The notes under the pieces: generated by a model | The model's input: the letters and a program-made list of their open reading frames with translations, nothing else | What the model was told of the DNA's origin: nothing | Databases searched by the model: none | Shown: in pieces, positions 27,450-37,079 of the stretch | Numbering within the stretch: the stretch's first letter is position 1 | Layout: every line of letters begins with the position of its first letter | Source of the DNA: Zobellia alginiliquefaciens | GTDB taxonomy: Bacteria > Bacteroidota > Bacteroidia > Flavobacteriales > Flavobacteriaceae | Direction of reading: 5' to 3' | DNA: 64,000 nucleotides | Assembly (NCBI RefSeq): GCF_029323795.1 | Contig: NZ_CP119758.1 | Span: 1,612,001-1,676,000, forward strand | Program-made: the position numbers and the translations under genes

Positions 27450-28637
27450 TTATAGGTTTTCAATAAACGCCTTTAAACGCGCTCCATGAGTTCTATAATC
27501 AAATTCTCTTAAGCCTAATTCCTTACCAACTAGTCCCACTTTTTTTGCCTTTTCTGGATTGTCTACTACGAACTTCATTTTCTCGGCGAAGGTTTCAACA
27601 ATATAATTGCCGGCAACCAACGCCGTCTCCCCATCTTTAAAATAAACAGATATTTCACCAATATTTGTCGTGATGACCGGGTTACCAGAAGCCAAGTATT
27701 CTCCAATCTTGTGTGGAAATCTTGATGAGTCTTGAAGCGTTGGTCGTAATGGAATCAATAGGGCACTAGCATTTACATATAATTTCACTAATTGGGAATA
27801 AGGTATGTTCGAGAATAACTGAATGGGTTCAGTTTTAAACATATCGTTCATTTCTTGCTGAAAACGTGCCACTTCTTTTTTACTTTCCCCACTTACTATC
27901 ATATATAACTTTACATTTTCTTCTTGCGAAATATGTTTGTAAGCTTCAAGAATGAAATCTATCACCTCGCGATATGATATGCTGCCACAATACAAGAAAT
28001 ATGGTTCAGAAGGTTCTCTTGATATATTGAACTTATCGAAATCACAAATGATGGGCAATTTTAGGTTTGGTTTTAAAGGTGATGCAACGTGATAAAAATC
28101 TTTTAATTTATCACTTATTGGTAATGCCCCATCATACAGTTTAACTATCCATTTATCAAGAATAAAATCATTTATCTTTCTTGAAAGGCTTCTTTTATGA
28201 TTCATTGAGGAAGCCATTTCAACAAGATTTATTACTATTGGAAACCTAAATAAATATGAAAAAAATACATATCTGAAAACATGTATTAACTTTCTATTTG
28301 AAAGAACGCCCATGCTAATCCCTCCGTTTTTCTTTAAATTTCTTAAATATTGGTATTCGCCGTAAATCCCTCGAATCTTTTGAACGTTTCGTTTTATGAA
28401 ACCTTTTGGCTTATGCACCTCTTTAGAAGTATAGATATAGTTAATTCCTTCATAGGTGCCTTCATACTTAAAATCAGGATGTTCTCCTTGGTTCCAAGAG
28501 CCTTTTCTACAGATAATTGTTACCTTAATGTTCTCATGCAGCAGAGCCTTTGCCATTAAAGTCATACGCTGTACAGAAGCTAAGCCATAGGGAAATCTAG
28601 CTTCTCCTAAAAAAACAACATGCTTTTGATTTTTCAT
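27450..28637 (-). CDS. Glycosyltransferase (GT4-like, GT-B)
   Basis: 395 residues from ATG 28637 (MKNQKHVVFLGEARFPYG); a TTG at 28652 would add five residues. The N-terminal domain has the glycine/alanine motif ARFPYGLASVQRMTLMAKAL; the C-terminal half carries PYFLYCGSISYREVIDFILEAYKHI, the IPLRPTLQDSSRFPHKIGEYLASGNPVITTNIGEI donor region (K-x-x-E-Y replaces the more common E-x7-E pattern) and a final helix. More distant from the other three transferases. Probably the first transferase acting after the initiating enzyme, as it is the first GT gene read in the minus block. Confidence 0.85.
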   Translation of the reverse strand: MKNQKHVVFLGEARFPYGLASVQRMTLMAKALLHENIKVTIICRKGSWNQGEHPDFKYEGTYEGINYIYTSKEVHKPKGFIKRNVQKIRGIYGEYQYLRNLKKNGGISMGVLSNRKLIHVFRYVFFSYLFRFPIVINLVEMASSMNHKRSLSRKINDFILDKWIVKLYDGALPISDKLKDFYHVASPLKPNLKLPIICDFDKFNISREPSEPYFLYCGSISYREVIDFILEAYKHISQEENVKLYMIVSGESKKEVARFQQEMNDMFKTEPIQLFSNIPYSQLVKLYVNASALLIPLRPTLQDSSRFPHKIGEYLASGNPVITTNIGEISVYFKDGETALVAGNYIVETFAEKMKFVVDNPEKAKKVGLVGKELGLREFDYRTHGARLKAFIENL

Positions 28638-28722
28638 TTCGTGTTCAGACAAAACTACATTAGTATTAATAAAAACTGTATACCATTTTCCACAGTCAAG
28701 TTTCTTGTTTACGTATTATTTA

Positions 28723-30084
28723 CTACTCCGCCCATATACCCCGCTCTTTCTTAGCCAATATTTTGAATACTTGAATTGGGGCCAAGATAGCCAAAGGTAT
28801 AAGACACGTTACAGTTCCTAGAACTATACCCACCACACCAAAATCAAGGACCTTTACAAAAAAAAGTGATGCTGGAATATTTACTAAGGCTGCGAAAAGA
28901 TAAGCATACATCTGAATTTTAATTTTTCCTGTACCATTCAAGACAATACTGAAAATATTAATCCAAGTAACCAAGCACACGGACACGGCAACAGTAATAG
29001 AAATACCTATAGGTATCGTAAGGTTATCTTGCAACCAGAATTTATATACTAAAGGAGATAACAATACCATAACTGCTGCCAGCCCTAAGGTAACCAACCA
29101 CACCTTAAGCACTGTTTTTAGAGATTTTTTCATCCAATCAATATCTCCTTTTACATAGGCCTCTATATTGGATGGCCACAGTTGATTTGTAATAATTACA
29201 AAAAGAATCATGAATATAGACAAGTACTTATACGCCGCCTCATATTGAGGCACCCCTTCCAAGGAAACAAAACTAGCTATTAAAAGATTATTGGTCTGAT
29301 GAATTACAAGAAGTGATATTTTAATCAGAAAAAACTTGACACCTAAGGAAAATAAGTCTTTGAAATAAGAAAGCTTAACTGCTTTTAAAGTCGGCCGGTA
29401 TTGACTGAATTTTCTTCTAAAAAAATATACTCCAACAAACAAAGGTACTAAGGCAAAAGTCATGGCCTTTGCTGTTCCAAAAAGCAATAGTGAATCGCTC
29501 ATGATAAAAGGAATCAACAAAATTAACACTAAGAAAGATGCTTTAGTCAATAACGAAAAGTACTCAACATAGGCCATTTTCTGTAGCGCGTAGAATATCT
29601 CGTATACATTGCGGGTTACAAATCTAATACCAAAAGCAACTATTATCACCGCTCCAAGCATCTTAACCTCTTCTACCATACTGGGCTCAATATTTAGCCA
29701 ACCGGTCCATGGTAGTATAAAATTGAGTGAAAGTAATACAAACGTTAGTAAAGTAACAATGGCTCCAAGTACAAAATACGCCGTGCTCACATAGTGCACA
29801 GCCTCTTCTTCCTCATTTTTTGCAATCGCCTCTCCAAATTTATTTCGAAGTCCTAGACCAATTCCAATGTCAAAGTTCAAAAACCAATCAATGGTAGATA
29901 ATAAAGTCAGGTAGATCCCAAACTTCATCGCCCCAAGATAATCTAATGATAGAGGAAAATAAAGAAACCCTATTAAGATGCCCACCCCCTTGATGATAAT
30001 GGTCAAAAATATATTCTTTTTAGCCTTGCCTGAGCGTCCTTTATCTTTTCCAATAAGCCTTTTTGCCTTTTCTAATAGTTTCAT
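28723..30084 (-). CDS. Polysaccharide flippase (Wzx-like, MATE/MVF superfamily)
   Basis: 453-residue inner-membrane protein with about 12-14 helices, starting after a Lys-rich N-terminus (KAKRLIGKDKGRSGKAKKNIFLTIIIKGVGILIGFLYFPLSLDYLG). The sequence LGLRNKFGEAIAKNEEEEAVHYVSTAYF is typical of polysaccharide-biosynthesis Wzx proteins. Expected to flip the undecaprenyl-PP-linked repeat unit to the periplasm. It directly follows the polymerase gene (13 bp), which fits a Wzx/Wzy pair. Confidence 0.9.
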   Translation of the reverse strand: MKLLEKAKRLIGKDKGRSGKAKKNIFLTIIIKGVGILIGFLYFPLSLDYLGAMKFGIYLTLLSTIDWFLNFDIGIGLGLRNKFGEAIAKNEEEEAVHYVSTAYFVLGAIVTLLTFVLLSLNFILPWTGWLNIEPSMVEEVKMLGAVIIVAFGIRFVTRNVYEIFYALQKMAYVEYFSLLTKASFLVLILLIPFIMSDSLLLFGTAKAMTFALVPLFVGVYFFRRKFSQYRPTLKAVKLSYFKDLFSLGVKFFLIKISLLVIHQTNNLLIASFVSLEGVPQYEAAYKYLSIFMILFVIITNQLWPSNIEAYVKGDIDWMKKSLKTVLKVWLVTLGLAAVMVLLSPLVYKFWLQDNLTIPIGISITVAVSVCLVTWINIFSIVLNGTGKIKIQMYAYLFAALVNIPASLFFVKVLDFGVVGIVLGTVTCLIPLAILAPIQVFKILAKKERGIWAE

Positions 30085-30097
30085 AGGTAAACTTGGG

Positions 30098-31483
30098 CTA
30101 TTTTGAGTAATCCGCTTGGGATGTCAATAATCGATTCTCCTCAATTTTATGTATACCCATACCCATGCCAATGTGCACGGCATACAACACAGAAACATAA
30201 GAGAGAAATAAAAAGGTGTTTGTGAGGTTACCTATCATAAATATTACACTTGCTAAAAAAGGAATTACAAAATATAAGTTTGAATGAAAGGAGCGAGAAT
30301 AGTACAATGCTGAAAGCATAACAAATAAAGTAAAACAAACGAATGCCGGCACACCATATTCAAACAATGAAGAAAAATATCCACTATGCAAACTACCTGT
30401 AGTTGCGGTTGCACGATCTCTATCTCCTGTTATTCTCAAAAGATTAATGTAATACACTTCATTTTTAAGACCTCCATAGCCAAGCCACGGTTTCTTATGA
30501 ATATTATCTATTACCATACCATAATACCCTTTTCGACCTCCCACGGAATCCGTTAGACGTTCTTTTACCATTGTACTGTTCATAATGTCTTGATAGTAAA
30601 AAATACCCGCACAAAGCAGTATAGCCAAACCTGTTAATCCAGCAAATAACATTTTTTCAAGAGCTATCTTATAAATAAAAATAAGATAAGTAATCAACAC
30701 TAGGGCTAGTATTATCCAACTCATTCTCATAAACGAAGTAACTACGCCTATAGAAAACAAAATAACAAGACCCGTTTTCCAAAGGTTATTTTTCACGGTA
30801 GTAAACACCCATACAATTGCTATAATTAAAAAATATGAATGGAAATATTCTGTACTAAAGATTCCATTAGATCTAATTACCGCCCCAAAAGCCGGCCTAT
30901 CATCTCCAATTCTCATAAAGTAGGGTTCAACCCCTAATTGTACAATAGCAACTAAACTTGTAACGATAGCCCCTATGATTATAGATTTTCCAATTAAATC
31001 ATAAGTTGGCTGATCCGCCATTAACTTTAGACCAAAAAGAATAATGACAAATGCAAAAGATTCCAGTACCGTTTTTAATGCATCACCAGAACCCACCTCA
31101 TCCACATTCACACCTATTGAGATTGTAAGTAGAATGATATAAAGTGCAAGCGGAATCATGAATAACGGAGTGCTTCTTTTAGAGGAGGACAATAGCTTTT
31201 CTTTAGACAAAAGCGTTTTCCGTATTATAAAAAAGAGCAATAAAAGATATATGAGCCTTATAGGCTGAATTTCAAAAAAGCTAAAACCCGGTATTTTAAT
31301 TGTAAGCAGTTCATTTATATTTCCTGTCAAAAAGTAAAAGGACAAAAGAAAACCCTCTAACTTGTACTTAGAATCGCTTTTATAGGTCAAATACGAAGCA
31401 ATTAGCCCAGCAATTACAAAATAGATGTAAAAGTGGTGTATTTGAACTCCTGTCCAACTAAAATGCTGCTCGTAGTTACCCAT
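30098..31483 (-). CDS. O-antigen ligase/polymerase family protein (Wzy-like)
   Basis: 461-residue polytopic membrane protein, about 11-12 helices, with a large periplasmic loop near residues 310-370 (MVKERLTDSVGGRKGYYGMVIDNIHKKPWLGYGGLKNEVYY... and TTGSLHSGYFSSLFEYGVPAF). The pattern R...W.G.G......HS.Y...L.E.G is the signature of the Wzy_C/O-antigen ligase family. Most likely the polymerase that joins repeat units in the periplasm. Lies between the Wzc-like kinase gene and the flippase gene. Confidence 0.88.
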   Translation of the reverse strand: MGNYEQHFSWTGVQIHHFYIYFVIAGLIASYLTYKSDSKYKLEGFLLSFYFLTGNINELLTIKIPGFSFFEIQPIRLIYLLLLFFIIRKTLLSKEKLLSSSKRSTPLFMIPLALYIILLTISIGVNVDEVGSGDALKTVLESFAFVIILFGLKLMADQPTYDLIGKSIIIGAIVTSLVAIVQLGVEPYFMRIGDDRPAFGAVIRSNGIFSTEYFHSYFLIIAIVWVFTTVKNNLWKTGLVILFSIGVVTSFMRMSWIILALVLITYLIFIYKIALEKMLFAGLTGLAILLCAGIFYYQDIMNSTMVKERLTDSVGGRKGYYGMVIDNIHKKPWLGYGGLKNEVYYINLLRITGDRDRATATTGSLHSGYFSSLFEYGVPAFVCFTLFVMLSALYYSRSFHSNLYFVIPFLASVIFMIGNLTNTFLFLSYVSVLYAVHIGMGMGIHKIEENRLLTSQADYSK

Positions 31484-31543
31484 TCCCCTTATAGCAAAAT
31501 TCGATTCAAAAGTTGTATATACCTATCCAATAGCTTATTAACC

Positions 31544-34066
31544 TTACACCGAAAACGACTTATCCACAAGTTGTTTTTCCTTGTTCAGACCATATTTGGC
31601 TTCATACCCATATTTATGGTCCTCTTTTAATGCATCATTAAATATGATATAGCTCTTTTTCTTTTTATCACGAGGAATCAAATTTTCAAGATCTTCTAAA
31701 AACTCCACTTTAGAAATATTTCTTCTCACTACGAACAGATTAATATCCATAACATCTAAAAGCAGAAGAAAGTCAGACACCAAACCTACTGCAGGGGTAT
31801 CTAAAATAACGTAGTCATATTCCTGTTTCAGCTTCTCAACAACAGACTTCATTTTATCACTGGACAATAACTCATGAACATTACCGTCTACGATTTCCGA
31901 AGGGATAAATTTTAAATTTTTGACTTTTTCATGTGAGTGAATAACTTCATTCAATGAACTTAGTTCTCCCATTAAATAGTTGGATAATCCTTTCCCCTTT
32001 ATTTTACGAACCCCTTTAACCAGACTAGGGTTTCTCAAATCGGCATCAATAATTATGGTTTTCTTTCCCGCTTCTGCAAGTGTTATTCCCAGATTAATTG
32101 CACTATAAGTTTTGCCTTCCTCAGGCAATATAGAGGTTATGCCAATAACTCCTTTATCTGCAGAATTAACAAGTTTAAGATTTGTACTCAGATCTCGGAA
32201 TGATTCTTTAAGCTTCCAAAGTGCCACTTCCGAATCAGATTCTGCCGGTTTAAAATTTTGGTCTACAAAATCAAAAAGCTTTTCACTACCCTTAATTTTC
32301 CTTACCCACTTCTCAATATCAAAATCCAAAAAAGGAACCACTAGCTCCCTTTTCTTTTTTGGCTCATTATCATAATGCACGATACTCGCTATTATTGGCA
32401 TATCACTATTCGCCATAACCTGCTGAACATTCTCAATAGTATCATCTGGTGAAAAGAATATCATCCACCCCAAAGGTATGAGCATACCTAACACTACGGC
32501 AAGAGCCAATAAAAGAGATTTTTGTGGTGCTACAGGACCATTCCCCACCATTCTTGCTTCATCTAATATTCTCGTATCGGACGTACTCTCCGCTCTTGCT
32601 ATTCCTGTTTTAGCCAACTCTTGACTCAAGTACTTGTACAGATTCTCATACAGCGTATTTTGCCGCTCAATATTAAGCAATTGTATTTCTCTAGTAGGTA
32701 AAGAGCTTATCTGCTCATCAATGTTAGACAATTGAGATGTTATACCACCTAGAGCTGCTTGTGAAGACCTAACTGCACTTCTTAGGTTATTCAACAACAG
32801 TTCTGTAGATTCTTTTATTTGACCGTTTAAAATGGTCATCTCCTCATTGTTGCTCGTCACATAAAATTTCTTTCTTGAGCGCTCTGCGTATAATTCTTTT
32901 AATGCGAGAATATTCTGGTTGATCATGGGGTCCTCCAGGCCGATTCCGGAAGGCATTATGAATTCATCCTTGTTTCTATTACTCTTTACACTCCTAATAA
33001 TGGAGTTATAATAATTAATATTCATTTTTATTTTGGCAGCCTCAACCTGAAGGTTATTGGTCTGATCTAAAGCATTTGAGGCCGTAGCACCTAAATCCAC
33101 AGCCTTCTTGTCCCTTTTAAAGGCTTCTAGCTTTACCTCGAATTTGTTTAATGAATCAGATATGACCCTTAACTGATTTCTAATAAAAGCTTCTTTCCCC
33201 GCTGCAATCTCTGTTCTTGACGAAAGTTCGTTCTGAACATAATTCTGAGTTAGCTTTTTGAGAAAATCAACTTCTTTACTTACAATAGGCCCCGATGAAA
33301 CTATTTTAAAAATACTGGCCTGGATATCAATATTGTCGGCCTCTAATTTACCCATGTAATTTTTAGTGACTCCCTCAATGTTATTAATTACAAAGCTTAA
33401 ATCATCTCCGTCAAAATCTTCATCGTTTACGCTATATTCAGGTCTATTTAGAGTAAACGTGAAATATTCGTGTTCTACAGTATCTCCGAACTTATACTCC
33501 CCAGAAAAATCAAAACTTCTTTCTACATCTCTTACAGATCCGTTCAATGGATTAGAAACACCGAACTCGTCGCCTTCAATATTCAAGCGGTAACTATCGT
33601 CGGATAGTAATTCAATTTCAAAAGGAACCCCATACAATTGAGGTTTAGAACGATCCAAAAAAACTTCAAACGGAAAATATCCGTACTTCTCTTCTTCAGA
33701 AGACAAGAAGCTTTTGGTATAGTATGACACATCAAAACTAAGGTCTTCTATAGTTTGCCTAATGAGACTAAATGATTTTAAAATACCTATTTCATTATAT
33801 AGGTTTTTCTCCATTTCAATAAGGCTCACTCCGCCTTCAACATATTCACTGTCTCCCAAAACCCGGTTTCTACCTTTAGAGTCAATCAAAACAGAAGTGG
33901 AAACCTCATAAATTGGTGTGGCCACAGCAATATAAATCAACGCCAAAAGAACAAAGAGACCTATACTGGCCATAAAAAACATTTTGTTCTTATATATTTT
34001 TCTAAAAAATAATTTTAAGTTAATCTCTTGCTGAGCATTAACTTGATTATTCTTTTTCTCTTTCAT
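31544..34066 (-). CDS. Polysaccharide chain-length regulator / BY-kinase (Wzc-like)
   Basis: 840-residue inner-membrane tyrosine autokinase controlling polymer length and export. N-terminal Wzz domain: helix 33-53 (ASIGLFVLLALIYIAVATPIY), long periplasmic coiled-coil region about 55-500 with a GNVR-like LPTREIQLLNIERQNTLYENLYKYL, second helix about 513-533 (LLLALAVVLGMLIPLGWMIFF). Cytoplasmic kinase: Walker A ILPEEGKTYSAINLG (lysine about 651), A' TIIIDADLRNP, Walker B YDYVILDTPAVG. The C-terminal tail has only about three tyrosines (HKYGYEAKYG), fewer than the Tyr cluster of E. coli Wzc. Next to the Wza-like gene, as usual. Confidence 0.95.
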   Translation of the reverse strand: MKEKKNNQVNAQQEINLKLFFRKIYKNKMFFMASIGLFVLLALIYIAVATPIYEVSTSVLIDSKGRNRVLGDSEYVEGGVSLIEMEKNLYNEIGILKSFSLIRQTIEDLSFDVSYYTKSFLSSEEEKYGYFPFEVFLDRSKPQLYGVPFEIELLSDDSYRLNIEGDEFGVSNPLNGSVRDVERSFDFSGEYKFGDTVEHEYFTFTLNRPEYSVNDEDFDGDDLSFVINNIEGVTKNYMGKLEADNIDIQASIFKIVSSGPIVSKEVDFLKKLTQNYVQNELSSRTEIAAGKEAFIRNQLRVISDSLNKFEVKLEAFKRDKKAVDLGATASNALDQTNNLQVEAAKIKMNINYYNSIIRSVKSNRNKDEFIMPSGIGLEDPMINQNILALKELYAERSRKKFYVTSNNEEMTILNGQIKESTELLLNNLRSAVRSSQAALGGITSQLSNIDEQISSLPTREIQLLNIERQNTLYENLYKYLSQELAKTGIARAESTSDTRILDEARMVGNGPVAPQKSLLLALAVVLGMLIPLGWMIFFSPDDTIENVQQVMANSDMPIIASIVHYDNEPKKKRELVVPFLDFDIEKWVRKIKGSEKLFDFVDQNFKPAESDSEVALWKLKESFRDLSTNLKLVNSADKGVIGITSILPEEGKTYSAINLGITLAEAGKKTIIIDADLRNPSLVKGVRKIKGKGLSNYLMGELSSLNEVIHSHEKVKNLKFIPSEIVDGNVHELLSSDKMKSVVEKLKQEYDYVILDTPAVGLVSDFLLLLDVMDINLFVVRRNISKVEFLEDLENLIPRDKKKKSYIIFNDALKEDHKYGYEAKYGLNKEKQLVDKSFSV

Positions 34067-34168
34067 CTCGTTATCATTAATGTTTTCTTCCAGCCCAAAT
34101 ACTTTTCCTTTTTTGAACCTTCATGAAATTCTACTTTTACACTTACCCGGTAAGGAAACTCTGGCGCA

Positions 34169-34990
34169 TTAGTTGTTATTGAAACTCAATACTAATATGG
34201 TCGTAGATATTGCGGAAAGCACTAAACTGAAAACTCCCAAGTTCTTTTGAAAAAGATTTTCTTTTGATGTTTCTACGTACAACACATCATTGGGATGTAA
34301 AAAATAATAGGGCGACCTTATGATTTCCGGGCTTGTCAAATCTAAATCTACCACAATGGATTTATCTCCCTTTTGACGAATCAATTTAACGTTCTTACGC
34401 TTTGCAGATATGTTTAAATCCCCCGCGGCACTTAAAGCCTCAAAAATGGTTGCTTGAGTATTATATATATACGTTGTTCCTGGAGTTTTTACATCACCTA
34501 GAACCGAAACCTTGAAGCTGGTAAGCTTTACGGATACCACGGCATTCAATAAATATTTGTCTATTTCGGTTTGTACGAAATCGCGAATTTCTTCAACAGT
34601 CATGTCCTGCACATTAACCTTTCCCACGATAGCCAAATCTATAGCCCCTTCTTTATCAACAGTATAGCCTGTTAAAAAAAGTGAAGCAGGATTAGCCTGC
34701 AAATTTCTGTTTTCTACGGTTGAATTATTAAAATATGCTACTTGATCAGGATCTCTACTTTGCACTTTAACACTTAACACATCATTTGGTTGCACTCCAT
34801 ATTCCGTAGGTCTCAGACGTATGGTCATTTCTTGATCAGGACTTTGAAGGTAATTCACACCTTTAGTAGTATAACAAGAAGTTAATGTTAAAGTGATCAA
34901 TATTACAAAAACCCGCTGCAGGGAAAGTGCGGCATATGCATTTTTAAAAAAAGTAAGCATCGGTTTTTTTATGCTTGGTATAATTGTCAT
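34169..34990 (-). CDS. Polysaccharide export outer-membrane lipoprotein (Wza-like)
   Basis: 273 residues with a lipoprotein signal ending at Cys39 (LITLTLTSC). Poly_export domain at about 60-145 (RPTEYGVQPNDVLSVKVQSRDPDQVAYFN; GYTVDKEGAIDLAIVGKVNVQDMTVEEI) followed by a SLBB domain (about 150-235: VSVLGDVKTPGTTYIYNTQATIFEALSAAGDL). A C-terminal hydrophobic helix (about 250-268) is present, as in Wza-type proteins that cross the outer membrane. Forms the export channel with the Wzc-like partner encoded 102 bp downstream. Confidence 0.93.
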   Translation of the reverse strand: MTIIPSIKKPMLTFFKNAYAALSLQRVFVILITLTLTSCYTTKGVNYLQSPDQEMTIRLRPTEYGVQPNDVLSVKVQSRDPDQVAYFNNSTVENRNLQANPASLFLTGYTVDKEGAIDLAIVGKVNVQDMTVEEIRDFVQTEIDKYLLNAVVSVKLTSFKVSVLGDVKTPGTTYIYNTQATIFEALSAAGDLNISAKRKNVKLIRQKGDKSIVVDLDLTSPEIIRSPYYFLHPNDVLYVETSKENLFQKNLGVFSLVLSAISTTILVLSFNNN

Positions 34991-35089
34991 GGCTTAATTT
35001 TTACTTAGTCTCTTATTTTCGGATTCGATTTTTAACGTATAGAACATACGTTTGGAACAAGGGCGTTATTCGCCCAAGTATGCAAAAGA

Positions 35090-36481
35090 TTAAAATGCCT
35101 TTTTATGGTGACTCCCAAAAATGGTAAGAAAAATGATTTTAACATCTAACCAAGGACTCCAATTTTCAATGTACCATAAATCATGATTTACTCTTTGATT
35201 TTTTTGCTCATCTGTCACAGTTGGACCTCTCCAGCCATTTACTTGTGCCCAGCCTGTTATACCAGGTTTAACATAGCTTCTAACCATATAATGATTTACC
35301 GTCTTTCTAAAGTCATTTTGCAGATTGATTCTATGTGGTCGAGGACCTATAACACTCATCTCCCCTTTTAAAACATTGTAAAACTGGGGCAATTCATCTA
35401 AATCTCCTTTTCTTAAGAACTTACCTATACGAGTAATTCTAGGATCATTAACTACAGTAGACTTAGAACCGTTAACCGGATCTTCCGTTACTGACATTGT
35501 TCTGAACTTATAGCATTTAAAAGTTTTGCCCGCTTCACCCTTCCTAAGGGGGGTGTAAAACACCGGTCCTTTGGAGTCTATCTTTATAAGTAAGGCAATA
35601 ATTAAAAATATAGGAGACAGTAATACCAATACGACAAGAGCAAAACAAAAATCGAACAATCTTTTTAGTACAGTTGTACTAAAGTGATCTAGGGGAGACT
35701 CACGAAGTTTAAAAACCGCCAAATCTCCCATGGTGACAGCCTTGTAATTTTTAGATTTTAAAAGTGGGTTTTTAGGAATCAATTTCACCCTCACCCCAAA
35801 ACTATCAGCTATCGATATTGTCTCCATGATTTTTTCATGCTTCATACCCGCCATGGCAATAAAAATATCATCAATACCATGATTTGACAGCGCCTCTGGC
35901 AAATCATCTATACTACCGAAAATATTAAACCCTAAAACGTTTTTCGGCTTCTTATCTCTGTTCTCCAAGTAGCCCATGATATTATAGCCGTACTGGGTCA
36001 TCGCATTAGTAAAACCCTGAATGTTGTTTTCATCATAGCCCGACCCTATAAGTAATGTATCGGAAAAAAGATGCGAAGCCCTTTTCTTTAAATATTGCAA
36101 CAAATACTTATGGCTCACCAAGTTTAAATAGGAAAAAATAAAAATAGGTATAATAAAAGTTGATCGCGCAAAATACCTGATTTTTAGCAAAATAACAGCA
36201 CTAATAACGAAACCAACGAAGAAAAAAAGTGATGTTACTATACTCTTAAAATAACCAAAATCCGGATTAAAATAAAACTCACTACTCCTAATGTACATAA
36301 TGATTACTAACCAAGTAACATTATAGATGACCATTAACCGCACCATATTCCAAAGAATTGCCGTGTCACTAAATGAAAAATCAGGCAATTTGAACATAAA
36401 GCATATGGTCAAAACTACATTGAGTAGAACAAACTCAAATGCAAGTAAATTTATAAGAATAAATCTATTTTTTGAATTCAT
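35090..36481 (-). CDS. Undecaprenyl-phosphate sugar-phosphate transferase (initiating enzyme)
   Basis: Polyisoprenyl-phosphate hexose-1-phosphate transferase that starts repeat-unit synthesis. 463 residues: four N-terminal helices (about 10-125), a CoA-binding-like Rossmann region (about 138-240, LLIGSGYDENNIQGFTNAM), then helix LFDFCFALVVLVLLSPIFLIIALLI (about 270-295) and the bacterial sugar transferase domain with GPVFYTPLRKGEAGKTFKCYKFRTM, RKGDLDELPQFYNVLKGEMSVIGPRPH and RSYVKPGITGWAQVNGWRGPT. The glucose/galactose choice is not readable. First gene of the minus block. Confidence 0.94.
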   Translation of the reverse strand: MNSKNRFILINLLAFEFVLLNVVLTICFMFKLPDFSFSDTAILWNMVRLMVIYNVTWLVIIMYIRSSEFYFNPDFGYFKSIVTSLFFFVGFVISAVILLKIRYFARSTFIIPIFIFSYLNLVSHKYLLQYLKKRASHLFSDTLLIGSGYDENNIQGFTNAMTQYGYNIMGYLENRDKKPKNVLGFNIFGSIDDLPEALSNHGIDDIFIAMAGMKHEKIMETISIADSFGVRVKLIPKNPLLKSKNYKAVTMGDLAVFKLRESPLDHFSTTVLKRLFDFCFALVVLVLLSPIFLIIALLIKIDSKGPVFYTPLRKGEAGKTFKCYKFRTMSVTEDPVNGSKSTVVNDPRITRIGKFLRKGDLDELPQFYNVLKGEMSVIGPRPHRINLQNDFRKTVNHYMVRSYVKPGITGWAQVNGWRGPTVTDEQKNQRVNHDLWYIENWSPWLDVKIIFLTIFGSHHKKAF

Positions 36482-37079
36482 GGGGGATATTTAGTCGGTT
36501 TTAAAAGTTTATAAAATAGTTTGCCTCCTCACCGAACAACGCCAAATATATGAATGAAATAATTAACTTTTAATGAATATTACTTCTTCTACGGCAATTG
36601 ACCTAAAAATTAGTCAATCCACATTATATTAAGTAAAACATTAAAAGATGTTCGGAATTATCATATAGTCGATCTACGAATTAATCATCAACTTAGATGC
36701 TTACATTACGCAAGCTTAACAAGATAAAATAAATATTTTCCTTTTACCCACTGTTAATCAGAATATTATACCGAACAAAGCTAAATATGAATATAAAGTC
36801 CGAAAATTCATTAATTCGTCACAACCCTATCCTACTCTATGCTATTTTCAATGAGAACTTATAAAGGATATTAATCCATTACGCTATAATTGCCTCTAAA
36901 GATCAATTGAAAATAGAATAATCTCAATATAACAGGAAACCGATGTGATTATCTCACATTCGTTTTTACATTTTTATGATTAGTTGATTAACTAGAATAA
37001 AAATCGATTTTATAGAGATTATGGCAAATCTACTACGTAAATTTAGGGTAGGTATACAGATATAAAACTCATCAAAACT
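36482..37079. other. Long divergent intergenic region
   Basis: 598 bp, AT-rich, between the polysaccharide operon (minus) and phosphofructokinase (plus). I see no gene in either direction apart from short chance ORFs. It contains the candidate -7 box at 36543-36550. The length leaves room for a regulated promoter of the export operon, a leader RNA or a small RNA; none could be recognised. Confidence 0.5.
36543..36550 (-). promoter_or_regulatory. Candidate -7 box of the minus-strand polysaccharide operon
   Basis: Minus-strand TATATTTG (TAnnTTTG), 62 bp upstream of the initiating transferase. No TTG at the -33 distance, so only half of a promoter is visible. Confidence 0.45.
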
